A stretch of DNA of 64,000 nt, from the NCBI RefSeq assembly GCF_016801865.2, contig NC_068938.1, positions 111,741,953-111,805,952 of the forward strand. The letters are read 5' to 3'. The notes below the pieces were generated by a model. The model searched no databases. It was not told where the DNA came from and saw only the letters and a list, made by a program, of their open reading frames with translations. This document shows, in pieces, positions 1 through 11,792 of this stretch. A program made the translations under genes and the position numbers. Origin of the DNA: Culex pipiens pallens. Its lineage: Eukaryota; Arthropoda; Insecta; Diptera; Culicidae. How positions within the stretch are numbered: the first letter of the stretch is position 1; each line of letters opens with the position of its first letter.

Positions 1-4
1 GGAT

Positions 5-168
5 ATATCTGGAGTTTTTTTTTGAAAAAGTCCTATAAACCAAATTTTCATTTTTTGCTTTTTAGGTGTTTTTGAATACCCCTGACTCAAGGCGGTTATA
101 AAAACACCCAAAAAGCAAAAATATAAAATTTGGTTTATAGGACCTTTTCATAAAAAAACTCCAGATAT
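5..168. mobile_element. Foldback MITE at window start
   Basis: Two arms of about 70 bp form a near-perfect inverted repeat. The sequence ATATCTGGAG at 5-14 pairs with CTCCAGATAT at 159-168, and the pairing continues inward through GGTTTATAGGAC-type sequence to about 76 and 97. The unpaired loop at about 77-96 holds CCCTGACTCAAGG. There is no coding capacity. It fits a small non-autonomous DNA element. The left boundary is uncertain because the window begins within a few bases of it. Confidence 0.75.
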
Positions 169-1386
169 GTTTCTTTTCATAATTTCCAAATTATTGTTTT
201 TTTTTTGTTTTAATTTAAGTCGATTAATATGGTTTGCAATAAAATTTATTAATCATATTGGTAAAATTTGAGTACAGATAATTGCGATTAAGAACAATCG
301 ATTCTTCTCTGTTTAGAGATTGATTTTTCAGTTTAAAGTAGAACAAAAAAAAACTATATTGCCCCTCACATGCGCAGTGATTTTTCAAACCCCATCGAAA
401 GTGCTTCACCACCCTCACTTTTCTTTCATACATTGCAATGCACTGCAATTGAACCGAAAGCACATGCACTCACATCCACACAGCCTCGATGGTACTCGAC
501 AACTACATTAAGCAATTTGTACGATTTTCCACACAATTGGCATCCCCATCCCCATCTCAAAGCCATCTTGGATCCCCACCCCGCCCCCTTTTGAAAGAGG
601 AAAGAAACCCCCGACAGAGGGCATTCAAATCAAAGTGCACTAAATTTGCCATCACTTGACACCGACTGGTTCAAAAGTCACAGCCAGCTGTGATCCCGGC
701 GTCGTCGAGCGTCGTTTGAGTCTTACTCAACGCTCAAGTTGACGCCGCCTGAGTTTGCCACTCGAGAGGACATAAATGGGAAATACTGTGCGGAGGTACT
801 TGCACCTTAATATTCACGTTTACGTTATCTAGTTACACAATTTTCCAACCTTTGGAGACGTGTTTTTTTTCCTTTCTGGCTGAGCGGGAAGGAATTCCTT
901 TGACCCGGTGGAAAAATACAGGAAGGGATACACGGTTGCATTCCCGAGGGTTGCATTTTTTCGACGTTATTTGCCGGGGGATTTTTTTCCATTCTTGACC
1001 CTCTTTCCAGCCATTTTTCATATTTTCCCGCCCTCTCGCAAAGAAAAAAGTGGACGATGGGTTGGATTTTTGCTCGTATGTCGCATTCTTGCCCTATGGC
1101 TTTGTGCAATCCACCGTAAACAAGATTCCAGCACGGAAGAACGAGATTTTTCGCCCTCCCGGAACCGTACGGACAACCTTCCCCGTGGAGGGAAATTCTT
1201 TTGTGTTTTTTTATTGCCGTACAGGCCATTCGCACCTGGGTGGGGCATGAAGTGCAGCGAGGTTTGAATGGAATAAAAATGGTTTGAAGTGGCTGTTGTT
1301 GCAGTTAAAAATGGGTCATTTAAAGTGGCGAGTTCAATTTTAGTGAAGGAGAAATCAGAAATTTGAAATCAACATTTATTTCTTAC
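169..1386. other. Unique non-coding stretch, no gene seen
   Basis: Mixed AT-rich and moderately GC-rich sequence without recognisable repeats. The open frames are short, overlap on both strands, and show no conserved motif or paired splice sites. I see no promoter or exon I can support. It is probably intron or intergenic DNA. Confidence 0.5.
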
Positions 1387-1987
1387 TAGTGCGTCCATCC
1401 CGGGAATTCCCGTAACAAAAATCACGGAATTTTCCCTAAACCGGGAATTTTTGTCCCGAGATTTGCTGAAATTAAAAAAAACATTTTTTTTTCTGTCTGG
1501 TAACTCAGATAAGGTTGTGGAAATAGATGAACAGTTCAATACTTTCTATTCGATAAGATTTTAAAAGCATTAGCAAATTTGTATTCGGCATGTATCAAGA
1601 TTTATTTGGCTTATAAGGAAAAATTGTTAAAATTTTAGTTTACGGGTCCGCAAACTAATTAACGCTTTAAAACAGGTTTTATTTATTTTTTAAATATTTA
1701 CGTTAAAAGATGATTTTATACTTGACATAAAGATAATTTGTATAATATGTTTTATATAAATCATGAAATTCCAAACTTTTCTAAAATATTACATTGGATG
1801 GTTTCGTTTCTTGTTTTTTTACAGTTTGAATGATTTTTTAAGCTTTTGTAGTCATTCCATATAAAAAATAAAATAAATATATTATTAAGAATTTTGAGAT
1901 TATTTATATAAAATAATTTGAAACACTTTGGATTAAAAATTATGCTTCATTAAAAATTCAAAGCACAACAAAGAACTAAAAACTAAT

Positions 1988-3875
1988 TTAATCCACCTAT
2001 GTGGATGGAGCCTTCCTCACTTATTACCAACAATGGCTGATATGATGGAATTGTACAAAAATTTCATCTATTTTTAAGATCCGGAATAAAAAAGTACATA
2101 AATATCACTTAAGTGGCCATATCTCGAGACAGGGTTGCCAGATCTTTAATGTTTTAGACTCGTTGGAAAGGTCTTTTGATAACCCAACCAACGATGGGTT
2201 GGATGGTGGATCCGAACATAGTTTACATACATTTAAGTGAGATCCGGCATCCAAAAAATACATCAATATCAATTAAGTGGGGATATCTCGAGACAGGGTT
2301 GCCAGATCTTCAATGTTTTGGACTTGTTGGAAAGGTCTTTTGATAACCCAACCAACGATGGGTTGGATGATGGACCTGGACATAGTTTACATACATTTAA
2401 GTGAGATCCGGCTTCCAAAAAGTACATCAATATCACTTAAGTGTGCATATCTCGAGACAGGGTTGCCAGATCTTCAATGTTTTAGGCTCATTGGAAAGAT
2501 CTTCTGATAACCTAACCAACGATGGGTTGGATGGTGGATCCGGACGTAGTTTACATACATTTAAGTGAAATCCGGAATCCAAAAACTACATCAATATCAC
2601 TTAAGTGGACATATCTCGAGACAGGGTTGCCAGATCTTCAATGTTTTGGACTCATGGGAAAGGTCCTTTGATAACCTAACCAACGATGGGTTGGATGGTG
2701 GATCCGGACATAGTTTACATACATTTAAGTGAGATCCGGCATCCAAAAAGTACATCAATATCACTTAAGTGGGGATATCTCGAGACAGGGTTGCCAGATC
2801 TTCAATGTTTTGGACTCGTTGGAAAGGTCTTTTGATAACCCAACCAACGATGGGTCAGATGATGGACCTAGACATAGTTTACATACATTTAAGTGAGATC
2901 CGGCATACAAAAAGTTCATCAATATCACTTAAGTGTGCATATCTCGAGACAGGGTTGCCAGATCTTCAATGTTTTAGGCTCGTTGGAAAGATCTTCTGAT
3001 AACCTAATCAACGATGGGTTGGATGGTGGATCCGGACGTAGTTTACATACATTTAAGTGAGATCCGGCATCCAAAAAGTAAATAAATATCATTTAAGTGG
3101 ACATATCTCGAGACAGGGTTGCCAGATCTTCAATGTTTTGGACTCGTTGGAAAGGTCTTTTGTTAACCTAACCAACGATGGGTCGGATAGTGGATCCGGA
3201 CATAGTTTACATACATTTAAGAGAGATCCGGCTTCCAAAAAGTACATCAATATCACTTAAGTGGGGATATCTCGAGACAGGGTTGCCAGATCTTCAATGT
3301 TTTGGACTCGTTGGAAAGGTCTTTTGTTAACCTAACCAACGATGGGTCGGATGGTGGATCCGGACATAGTTTACATACATTTAAGTGAGATCCGGCTTCC
3401 AAAAAGTACATCAATATCACTTAAGTGGGCATATCTCGAGACAGGGTTGCCAGATCTTCAATGTTTTTGGCTCGTTGGAAAGGTCTTTTGATAACCTAAC
3501 CAACGATGGGTCGGATGATGGACCCGGACATAGTTTACATACATTTAAGTGAGATCCGGATATATGTGAAAATACATTTTTATACATAACTTTTGAACTA
3601 CTTATCGAAACTTCAATCTGTATAAAACTCGATCTATGGGACCCTAAACCAAGTCGAATGCAACAGGTTCGGGTCAAATCGGTTCAGCCAGTGCCGAGAA
3701 ACTTGAGCTAGTTTGTTGGTCACATACATACATACACACACACATACACACAGACATTTGTTCAGTTTTCGATTCTGAGTCGATATGTATACATGAAGGT
3801 GGGTCTACGACGTTTTTTTGCAAAGTTCATTTTTAGAGCAGGATTATAGCCTTACCTCAGTGAGGAAGGCAAAAC
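1988..3875 (+). mobile_element. Minisatellite-bearing element, copy 1 (GCCTTCCTCAC ends)
   Basis: The element begins near TTTAATCCACC and GCCTTCCTCACT (about 2011) and ends at AGTGAGGAAGGCAAAA (about 3859-3874). The sub-terminal 12-mers are perfect inverted repeats. It is inserted in TA-element copy A, since the flanking sequence resumes on both sides. From 5' to 3' it holds a short leader, nine tandem 164-bp units, a unique tail with a CA/CATA-rich tract (about 3720-3755), and the 3' end. Related copies occur at 8543-9648 (reverse), 34634-35445 and, degraded, 26418-26733. No protein is encoded. The transposition class is not recognised. Confidence 0.75.
2093..3560 (+). repeat. 164-bp tandem repeat, about nine units
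   Basis: The motif ATCTCGAGACAGGGTTGCC recurs nine times at about 164-bp spacing (near 2120, 2284, 2448, 2612, 2776, 2940, 3104, 3267 and 3431). Each unit also carries CAACGATGGGT, GGATCCGGACATAG and CACTTAAGTGG with a few substitutions. The short ORFs here repeat with the unit and are not genes. The array is an internal part of the element at 1988-3875. The other copies of that element have only about two units, so unit number varies between copies. Confidence 0.92.
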
Positions 3876-4149
3876 AACAATTTTTAATGTTTTTTTTAAG
3901 CTAAGTAGAAAGTACTGCTCTTGTTTAAATTCAAATATAGATAATCACCAATTAAGAGTATTGAGCTAATTCTATGATTTTCAGCTTGAAAGGCATAACA
4001 AATTTAATGAAAACGTAGATTTTATGGTTGTTTCAAAAATTTCCCGGGATCTCGGGAATTCCCGAGATTTTAAAAAGATTTTTCCCGATATAAAAAAAAC
4101 CGGGAAAATTGGACGCCCTATTCCTTACAAAAAAAATCATGCCAAGTTG

Positions 4150-4393
4150 CTTAAGCTAGTAGATGGTGCCTTTCACTTTTGGCGCAATGACTGTCAATGA
4201 TGGTTCTAAAATCAGGGTCCAGACATAGTAAATTGAAATGAAAAAAATAATCACAATATGTCAAATGCTTCTACAAACAACACAAAGAAAAGCAATTTTT
4301 GATTAAAACATTCTGAATCAATATTTGAATTTTTTTTTCTAAATCAAACATGGTCGCCAAATGGCCGATCGGGAATGGTGCCTTTCAGAGCCT
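4150..4393 (+). repeat. Dispersed repeat, copy 1
   Basis: This roughly 240-bp segment matches the reverse complement of 30243-30483. Both share AGATGGTG, TTCACTTTTGG, CAATGACTGTCAATGATGG and CGCCAAATGGCCG in the same order, with point differences and small indels. It is a diverged dispersed repeat without an ORF and of unknown class. Confidence 0.75.
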
Positions 4394-4439
4394 CAAAACA
4401 TTTACTAAAAATAAATAAAATCTAAACTAACCAAACAAT

Positions 4440-5560
4440 CAAATACATTTGAAATAGTATTTTTTTGCAATTCAGCTGTAAAACTGTCAACTCTTGCTGT
4501 CCTTTTGAAGAAACGAAATGGCCTACATTTCCCTACCTAAAATAACAACACTAAAATGGGTGCTGAAAAGGTGAACTTTTCAACACTAGTATCAAAAAGT
4601 AACATTTTTCAATATTTTTTTTGTTTTGAAGCGTTTTTCTAAATTACAAAAATGTTATAAGCAACTCGTTGCAAAACTTGATTTTTTCAGCACTCGTCGT
4701 ATTTGTCCAACTTGGTAAATCTCGTTGGATAAATGTACGACTTGTAAAAATAAAATCTTTTTTTGCAACATAAACTACTGCATTTCCATCATGAAACTAC
4801 TTACTTCTCCTGTCACTCTCGAGAGATGAAATAGCCTACTTTTCTCTACCAAATACAACAGAATGGCAAACATGTTCTTTTCAACACCAGTCGAATGGAA
4901 TTGGATGCTGAAAAGTTGAACTTTTCAGCAATAGTATTGAAAAGTAAAATTTTTCAATATTTTTTCTTGCAACTTTGTTAGCAATTTGTTGCATAAACTA
5001 CTTGTTCGGCCAGGAGGCCGACTCAGAAAACTGCGGAAGACCCACCGTTTCTTTTCAGGTTCCAGGATCCCATCGATGCAGCAGCGGACAACTCCAGCGG
5101 ACGGTAAGTAGCGGCGGACCAGACTTCCAGGTAAGTAAAACTCAAAGGTTTCAATTGCTCCGAGAGAGGCAACTTGCCTTCTCGGAGGTTGGATGTAAAA
5201 GAGATCGTTTATTTTCACTTTTGCTTACAGGTTAATTATCACAGATTGAATTCGTAACAAATAACAATACTTCCCTACGTTGTGTTTGTTTTGTGAGTGT
5301 TGACAATGAGTTATTCACCACACTGCTTTGGCGAGGGGTGCTTTGTTTACTTAGAATTACACCGTGGAACACTAGAGACGTTAGGGTTCCAACACTACTT
5401 TTATGAAGAAGAGCAAAAGGCAAATGTTCAGCACGAGTCGTACATTTATCCAACGAGGATCGTTGAGGATTTTTCAAGGTGCAACAAAATTGTTCAAAAA
5501 TATTATTCATAAAATTTTATTTTAAATCAAACTTTTTCAGGGATTTTTTTTCTGACCATT
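4440..5560. repeat. Tandemly related dispersed repeat (CAGCACTCGTCGTATTT family)
   Basis: Blocks sharing GAAACTACTTACTT, GAAATAGCCTACTTTTC, TGCTGAAAAGTTGAACTTTT and CGTTGGATAAATGTAC occur at about 4455-4790 and 4790-5005. A fragment sits at about 5415-5500, and a further copy lies at 36030-36470. The unrelated stretch at about 5005-5400 separates the second and third blocks. No protein is recognisable. The stretch at 5055-5140 contains splice-like AG and GTAAGT signals but no supported exon. Confidence 0.6.
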
Positions 5561-8039
5561 TTCTGCCCCACTTGAAGAACCAGTCAACATTCTTTTTCCC
5601 AATCAAAAAATAAATCATCCCCCTCGTTTCCATTCTTTTCATCTGTTTTGCAAGGGTTACAAATGTCTTCCCGATCCCACACCCCACACATTCTGTTTGT
5701 GGCTGGGAAAACATACTACTAACTTCCCCTCTCCCCTCCCACCAACTTCTCGAGAACCTCATTTCCTCCAACATTCTGTGCATGAAAAATCATTCATCCG
5801 TAATGGCTCGTTATCGCTGCCTTGCCGCGCTGCGACCTTCTTCTTCCTCTTGGAATCGACGCATCTTCGAAGGGGAAAGATTTCCCTTCTTGGTCGTTGC
5901 CATTAGAGACAGAAAGGAGAAACCTCTCGCCGAAAGTATTGGCAACCGCCACCAGCCTAAGAAAAATATCTCCTGTTAACATGTGGACCGAGAAGGGAAA
6001 GGGGAGAAATCAATAAGTAAGTTCACTTGCTAGGCAAATAAATCGTTTAGATTCCACTTTGCCTTACACGCCCCATGAATTTTCCTTGATATTGGAAAAT
6101 GTGTGGAGGGGGGGAATTTTTCTTTTCTGTTTTTGAGACTGCTAATGGATTGGCTGGTGTGAGGTCATTTAGCTCTTGGAAGAGCGGTTTTCGATCGAAT
6201 TTCTTCTCTTTTTTAATAGTCTAACTAAAATTCAAAAGATTTACTCAAAATCTTAGTGTTTTTTCCATGAAACTCTAGCAAAAAACAACCTGAAATGACT
6301 CAAAAGCTTCCATAAACTAAGAATTCATTAACATGACAATGTTTACCCTTCATCCTACTGCTCCTTTTTTTTTGGTTGTAAATCAGCACCACCGAGTAAA
6401 CCCCACTAAAGGCTCGTTCCGTCCACAATTTAAAACACCAAAAAATGTATAACTTTTCCTGTCCACATCCTCTCGAGAGTCGTCCTCGTCGTCGCCGAGT
6501 TTTTCTTGTCCACAAACCCACCCAGTTACGTTGTTCTCCTCCTGCACGATAAAAAATATTTCCTGGAGATAAATTTAATGAAAAATAAACAGACCATTTC
6601 CCTTTCGTTGTTGGTTGGGTTGGTTGAGCTTTCGAAAACCACCCACCACTTTCCTCTTCTTCCCCCTTCATTCCATCTGGAAAGCTCACCGCTGGGAGAT
6701 TCAAACGCGTGCGTGCTGTCCGGAAAAAGAGCTTTCCAAGGAGCGCCTATACAAAATGAGAACACACACTCACACACAATTTGCCAAAGGGTGATGTGTG
6801 TTTGTGTGTGCCCCTCTGCTGCACACCTTTATTTGCTTTTTCCATCCCGGGAGCAAATTTGCTCTGAGAAACATACATATAATAATGTGTGCACGTGTGG
6901 CTGTGTGTGTGTGTGTTTGTGTACGCAGTGGGATGAGTAATGAAAGCTTTAGGCTTTCCTCTGCCTGTGTTTGTGTGTGTGATACTTAGCTATCATAATG
7001 TTTGTGCGGGCTTGTGTTTAGTGCCCTACTAAGCCACGGGCTTATTTGCTTGCACGGAAAATGTGACATTACTTGAAGGGTTTTGCAACAACTGAAGCCT
7101 ATTTTGTAGCTTTGTTTTTAAATTCATAGACAAATTGGGACAGTTCTCATACGTTTGGCAGGTTGAGGTTTCGGTTCTAAATCCGTCTAATTAATTAATT
7201 GAATGATTTCCAAACAAAGGTTAAAAGAACACATGCTTGCTCACTTCCTACTGAACTATTTATTAATCGTTTCAATTGAAAACTCAATTAAGGCGCTGTA
7301 ATTGAACTCTAAAGTGCTGATATGCCAACATCAGGTGCCAGCTGGAATCAGATGCCATTCCCCGAATATTTCATATTTTATAAGATTTTTTTTTCATCTT
7401 AGAAAAAACTGATTTTGATCAATTTTGTATCATTTTTGAGCCATATTTTAAGCCAGGAACAAAAATATGGATAATTGATAAATTTATGAACCTAAATTTG
7501 GATTATTCGGAATGAAATTTAGCAAGGACTTAGAAAAATCGAGTAAAAAACAACATTTTCGGAAAATTAAAAAAATCACTACAAACTTTGTTGTAATGTT
7601 CAATGTTTAAGGTCACGTGGTTCATCTAGGGGAAATATGCCCTTTCTAATCAAACACCTATCTTCGTCATATGGAGAGTTTGATGCTCGATTAAAGCTCC
7701 AAAAATACTATTTAGGCTAAAAACTTACCAGCAACAGCACCGCCTCAAGTAAGCACGCCACTTCATGCCATTTACTGGCCAAAAATATCAAATTTGATGC
7801 ATTTTGATCATAATTTTTATTTTGCGAGACCATTTCTCATCATTTTGGTGGCACACACATCCACACGCAAGATGAGAGGTTAACTGCTTAACGAAAGTCG
7901 CCATCAATATCTGCCATCAATATATTACTTGCGCTAACGATTTCAAAGCGCTTAAGATATAAAATTGCTTCCAACAACCGGCAGCATGTTCTTTCGCACA
8001 TTAGTTAGTCACTCACTTGAAAAATAATCCCAAAACATG
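5561..8039. other. Unique non-coding stretch with GT-rich microsatellites
   Basis: No gene is recognisable. Alternating GT and CA tracts occur at about 6755-6990. The reading frames across them are low-complexity artefacts. The stretch is otherwise moderately GC-rich unique sequence (5700-6500), then AT-rich sequence up to the element at 8040. Confidence 0.5.
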
Positions 8040-8661
8040 TAGGGGAGAGTGGGGAGACTTGATCCCCAGGGACATTTGATCCCAAGCCTGTATCTCGTCA
8101 GCATGTGGGTAAAACAATTAGCTATGTTCTAGAAAGTTGTGCGAAATTAACTAAAACTCATTGTAGAAAACAAAGCAAACAAATTAAAAATGTTAAGATT
8201 GAGTTACACACATTTTTCTAAAACGAGCTGCAAAAAACTTCCAAGAGATCTTATTTTCTTTGTTTTGATATGTATAGAAAACACTCAAAAATTATTCAAA
8301 AAAATATTTTTTATACATGAATTGTTTGATAAACTTATCAACTCTAAAACTCTTACGCATTTGATGTTAAAGTTATCGTCATACTATTTCTACAATCAAT
8401 TGTTTAAAAATATGCGTTTAGGGAGACTTGATCCCTGCATTTTTAAAGTCACTGGATTCAGCCTCAAGATAAATTAATTGAGCTGGGTTTTCATACACAG
8501 TTTCCTTAAGTATAGCTGTACATAACTTACTGCAGTTAGAACCTTTTGCCTTCCACACTGAGGTAAGGCTATAATCCTGCTCTAAACATGAACTTTTTAT
8601 TAAAAGCTCAAAGACCCACCTTCATGTATACATATCGACTCAGAATCGAAAACTGAACAAA

Positions 8662-8760
8662 TGTCTGTGTGTGTGTATGTGTGTGTGTATGTGTGTGTGT
8701 ATGTGTGTGTGTATGTGTGTGTGTATGTGTGTGTGTATGTGTGTGTGTATGTATGTATGT
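8662..8760 (+). repeat. (TGTGTGTGTA)n microsatellite
   Basis: Pure decamer-like GT/GTA repeats run for about 100 bp within the element at 8543-9648. The other copies hold only a short CA tract in this position, so it has expanded here. The Met/Cys/Val and Thr/His frames it opens are not genes. Confidence 0.9.
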
Positions 8761-9270
8761 GACCAAAATTCTCACTGCGTTTTCTCAGCACTGGCTGAAC
8801 CGATTTTGATCAAACCGGTTGCATTCGACTTGGTTCATGGTCCCATACATCGCTATTGAATTGTTTGAAGTTTCGATAAGTAGTTCAAAAGTTATGTATA
8901 AAAATGTGTTTTCACATATATCCGGATCTCATTTATATGCATGTAAACGATGTCCGGATCCATCATCCGACCCATCGTTGGTTAGGTAATTGAAAGACCT
9001 TTCCAACGAGTCCACATCATTGAAGATCTGTTGTTTAGGTTTAGGTAATTGAAAGACCTTTCCAAAGAGTCCACAACATTGAAGATCTGGCAACCCTGTC
9101 TCGAGTTATGATCATTTAAGTGATATTTATATACATTTTTGAAGCCGGATCTCACTTAAATTTATGTAAACGATGCCCGGATCCATCATCCAATTCATCG
9201 TTGGTTAGGTAATCAAAAACCCTTTCCAACGAGTCCACAACATTGATGATTTGGCAACCCTGTCTCGAGT

Positions 9271-9526
9271 GTCTGCCTGTGTGGATCAATCGGACCGCGC
9301 ACTGGACTCACAATCCAGAGGTCGCCGGTTCGAATCCCGGGGCGGACGCAAAAAATTCTAAGTGTAAATATAGGTATTCGGTGCCCTCTCCCCGTGCCCA
9401 TACCTTCACACTTAGGAGACCCGGGAGGCGGAGTCTTGTCGCAAAAAGAACGATACACGCCTGTGGATCCGTTGACGAAACCGCAAGGTTTAAGAGGGCC
9501 ACATTATAAGGTGTTACGTCGATTCC
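9271..9526 (+). mobile_element. tRNA-derived SINE with 9-bp target duplication
   Basis: The first 73 bases (9271-9343) fold as a tRNA. GTCTGCC pairs with GGCGGAC in the acceptor stem (one G-U pair). CTGGA and TCCAG enclose a loop CTCACAA, giving a CAC (Val-like) anticodon, and CCGG TTCGAAT CCGG forms the T arm with a canonical B box. The 256-bp insertion is bracketed by GTCTCGAGT at 9262-9270 and 9527-9535, which interrupts the CTCGAGTTATGA motif of the host repeat. The body after 9344 is non-coding. A head bearing Pol III A and B boxes would drive its transcription. Confidence 0.88.
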
Positions 9527-10318
9527 GTCTCGAGTTATGACCACTTAAGTTATATCTGTGTACTTATTTTTCTGGATTTAAAAAAAATAGCTGGCAAACA
9601 ACTTATATTAAAAATGAGGAAGGCATCAACCACATAGGTGGATTAAGTTAGTTTTTTCAAAAGTTTTATAAACAAAAATTTCCAGCTTTCGTAAACATGC
9701 CTAATTTTGGTCTAAAAAATAATATATTCAGTTTTTAAATATTGTACATACTAAACATGTTATATTTTGAACACACGTACAGGTTTTATGTGAAATTGCT
9801 GTAACTTATAGAAAATTGAGAGTTTGGATGAATAAGAAACATTTTGCTTAAGATTTCTTCAAAATGTTGAAAGGGGGATCAAGTTACCCCTAACATTTTT
9901 GAAATGCCGGTTTAAAATATTTTTTTAAAACGCTTGGCATGACTCGAAAAGTTTATCTGATGAAATACCCTTATTAGCCAAACAAAGATGAATGTTTAAG
10001 CTTTCAATTCATGCAAAAAGTTTATAGTTTTGTGAGAAATTGACAGAGTAATGTGCGATACAAAAAAATGGGATCAAGTCTCCCCACTCTCCCCTAAATG
10101 ATTAGCAAGCGCCATAAAAAACAAACGCGCTAAGTCTTTTGACGTTTCAATTTTGATGACCCATTCTAATCGAAGGCTTAAGAAAACCGGTAACAGTTTT
10201 TGGATGGCGGGCCAATCTTGATGCTCACATGAGCTTGCGAACCATATGAGAAAAAATGTGTTTTTTTATTTCAATTCATAAAGCTAAAAAACAAAAAAAA
10301 ATTGTACAAAAAAGCCTC

Positions 10319-10770
10319 TACCCGAGCAGACGGAAATAACTTTGGAATAACATTTTTTGATATTTGAAAATACTAGGCCAATAACATTTTATGTTATTTA
10401 TAACACGTTTTGTTATTCACCGTTATGAATTTTTTGTTATTGGATTGTTATTGTAATAACAGACTGATAACATTTTTGGTTATTCTTCGAACAAATCTTT
10501 GTTATTATTTTTTGTTATTTTAACAACTAATCCGATCATCCCAATAACAGTTGGCAGTATTTTTCGATAACAAAAAATGTTATTCCAAAGTTGTTTTGAC
10601 AATCAATCAATATCAGACCAATAACAAATTGTGTTATGATAACATAAACTGTTATTCAACTCATATGCAAAAATGGATTTTGCAAGAATATTCCATAACA
10701 CTTTTTGTTATTTTAACAGTATTTGTTATTGAAATGGCATAAATTTTGTTATTACCGTCTGCCCGGGTAA
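10319..10770. mobile_element. MITE with TACCCG(A/G)GCAGACGG ends
   Basis: TACCCGAGCAGACGG at 10319-10333 is mirrored by CCGTCTGCCCGGGTA at 10756-10770 with one mismatch, and the match extends to AATAAC/GTTATT. The outer TA may be the target duplication. The 452-bp interior is crowded with short inverted ATAACA/TGTTAT words spaced 10-40 bp apart. There is no meaningful ORF. It is a non-autonomous DNA element. Confidence 0.82.
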
Positions 10771-10950
10771 TCAAATTTCAATAAATATTTGATGGAAATA
10801 TTTTTTCATCGCAATATTTATCCCGATTATATAATTAGTTCCATATTAACCAAATCTAAAATAGTTCACAAAATAGACATAAACTTAACCTTAATTTCTA
10901 GGAATTATAAAATTACTTAAAGATGCCATTTTACATGATCATTCAAAATC

Positions 10951-11020
10951 GATCCGCGGGCCACAAAAAAATACCTCGTGGGCCACGTTTGGCCCGCGGG
11001 CCATACTTTGGCCACCCCTG
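10951..11020. mobile_element. Terminal fragment of an hAT-like element
   Basis: The stretch GGCCCGCGGGCCATAC followed by TTTGGCCACCCCTG has the form of an hAT right end, where the terminal inverted repeat reads CAGGGGTGGCCAAA on the other strand. GGGCCA words recur just upstream. No matching left end was found nearby. The phrase ATGGCGGGCCAATCTTG near 10205 could be a decayed counterpart across the MITE at 10319-10770. Confidence 0.5.
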
Positions 11021-11379
11021 CTATAAAGTCTTCTTACTTCAAAATTGATGTACTTACGGACTCAATTTTGAAATACTTTGACAGTGAAATTTTATGCATT
11101 TTCATGTAAATCCTTCTGGAGATAGTCACTTAGGGGATGATTAAAAAAAATATATCATGGTTCCCGAAGTTTTAAAGATAGTTGGTATGCACCGTTAAAG
11201 CTTTAAGATATCACATCTTCAAATCTCGCTTAATTTTTCAAAAAGGTCCTATGTACATAGACAACCCATGGCTCATTGGTTATTTTAATAACTAATCTAG
11301 GTATCCTCAAAAATTGAAATCTTTTAATATTTCAATATTTAAATATTTAAACCTTCAATTACTTGCAATTCAAAGAAGA

Positions 11380-11792
11380 TAAGAAGACAAAAAGACAAAA
11401 AGACAATAAGACAAAAAGACAAGAAGACAAGAAGACAAGAAGACAAGAAGACAAGAAGACAAGAAGACAAGAAGACAAGAAGACAAGAAGACAAGAAGAC
11501 AAGAAGACAAGAAGACAAGAAGACAAGAAGACAAGAAGACAAGAAGACAAGAAGACAAGAAGACAAGAAGACAAGAAAACAAGAAGACAAGAAGACAAGA
11601 AGACAAGAAGACAAGAAGACAAGAAAACAAGAAGACAAGAAGACAAGAAGACAAGAAGACAAGAAGACAAGAAGACAAGAAGACAAGAAGACAAGAAGAC
11701 AAGAAGACAAGAAGACAAGAAGACAAGAAGACAAGAGGACAAGAAGACAAAAAGACAAGAAGACAAGAAGACAAGAAGACCAGAAGACAAAA
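11380..11792 (+). repeat. (AAGACAAG)n octamer array, about 50 copies
   Basis: Almost pure 8-bp repeats run for about 410 bp with rare A/G changes (for example AAAACAAG near 11576 and 11624). Because 8 is not divisible by 3, all frames stay open and produce 8-residue protein repeats on both strands. These are artefacts of the microsatellite and not genes. Confidence 0.95.

Larger units (their letters stand above)
1389..4118 (+). mobile_element. TA-flanked DNA element, copy A (GNGCGTCCA ends)
   Basis: The left end reads TA then GTGCGTCCATCCCGGGAATT. The right end reads CGGGAAAATTGGACGCCC then TA. The termini are therefore imperfect inverted repeats (G[T/G]GCGTCCA) rich in CCCGGG and flanked by TA dinucleotides (1387-1388 and 4119-4120). 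Sequence at 1460-1985 and 3890-4090 matches the reverse complement of 60420-60880, 54620-54860 and 52740-52930, so a second copy in opposite orientation lies at 52705-60979. No transposase ORF is visible and copy A is non-autonomous. A TA target duplication suits a Tc1/mariner-like source, but that is inference. It carries a nested element at 1988-3875. Confidence 0.8.
8543..9648 (-). mobile_element. Minisatellite-bearing element, copy 2
   Basis: This is a reverse-orientation relative of 1988-3875. Read on the plus strand it starts at TTTTGCCTTCCACACTGAGG and ends at GAGGAAGGCATCAACCAC then GTGGATTAAG. It has only about two full 164-bp units (about 8925-9265) plus the shared tail and an expanded TG-rich tract. 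It is inserted inside the element at 8040-10096 and is itself split by a SINE at 9271-9526. Confidence 0.8.
8040..10096. mobile_element. DNA transposon with 27-bp perfect terminal inverted repeats
   Basis: The 27 bases at 8040-8066, beginning TAGGGGAGAGTGGGGAGA, are exactly the reverse complement of 10070-10096, which end in TCTCCCCACTCTCCCCTA. If the outer TA is a target duplication, the inverted repeats begin with GGGG. Internal repetitions of the motif (GGGAGACTTGATCCC near 8420, GGGATCAAGTTACCCC near 9872) suggest sub-terminal repeats. No transposase is encoded. About 1.1 kb of the interior is a nested element (8543-9648). Perfect identity of the two ends suggests they have not decayed much. 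Confidence 0.88.

Noticed and set aside
5055..5140. Possible small plus-strand exon (acceptor TTTCTTTTCAG, donors GTAAGT at about 5104 and 5131)
   Set aside because: Splice-like signals are present, but the short translation matches nothing I know and the surrounding sequence is repeat-derived.
9271..9343. A functional Val-like tRNA gene
   Set aside because: It folds well, but it is the head of a 256-bp insertion with its own target duplication and is not followed by a T-run terminator.
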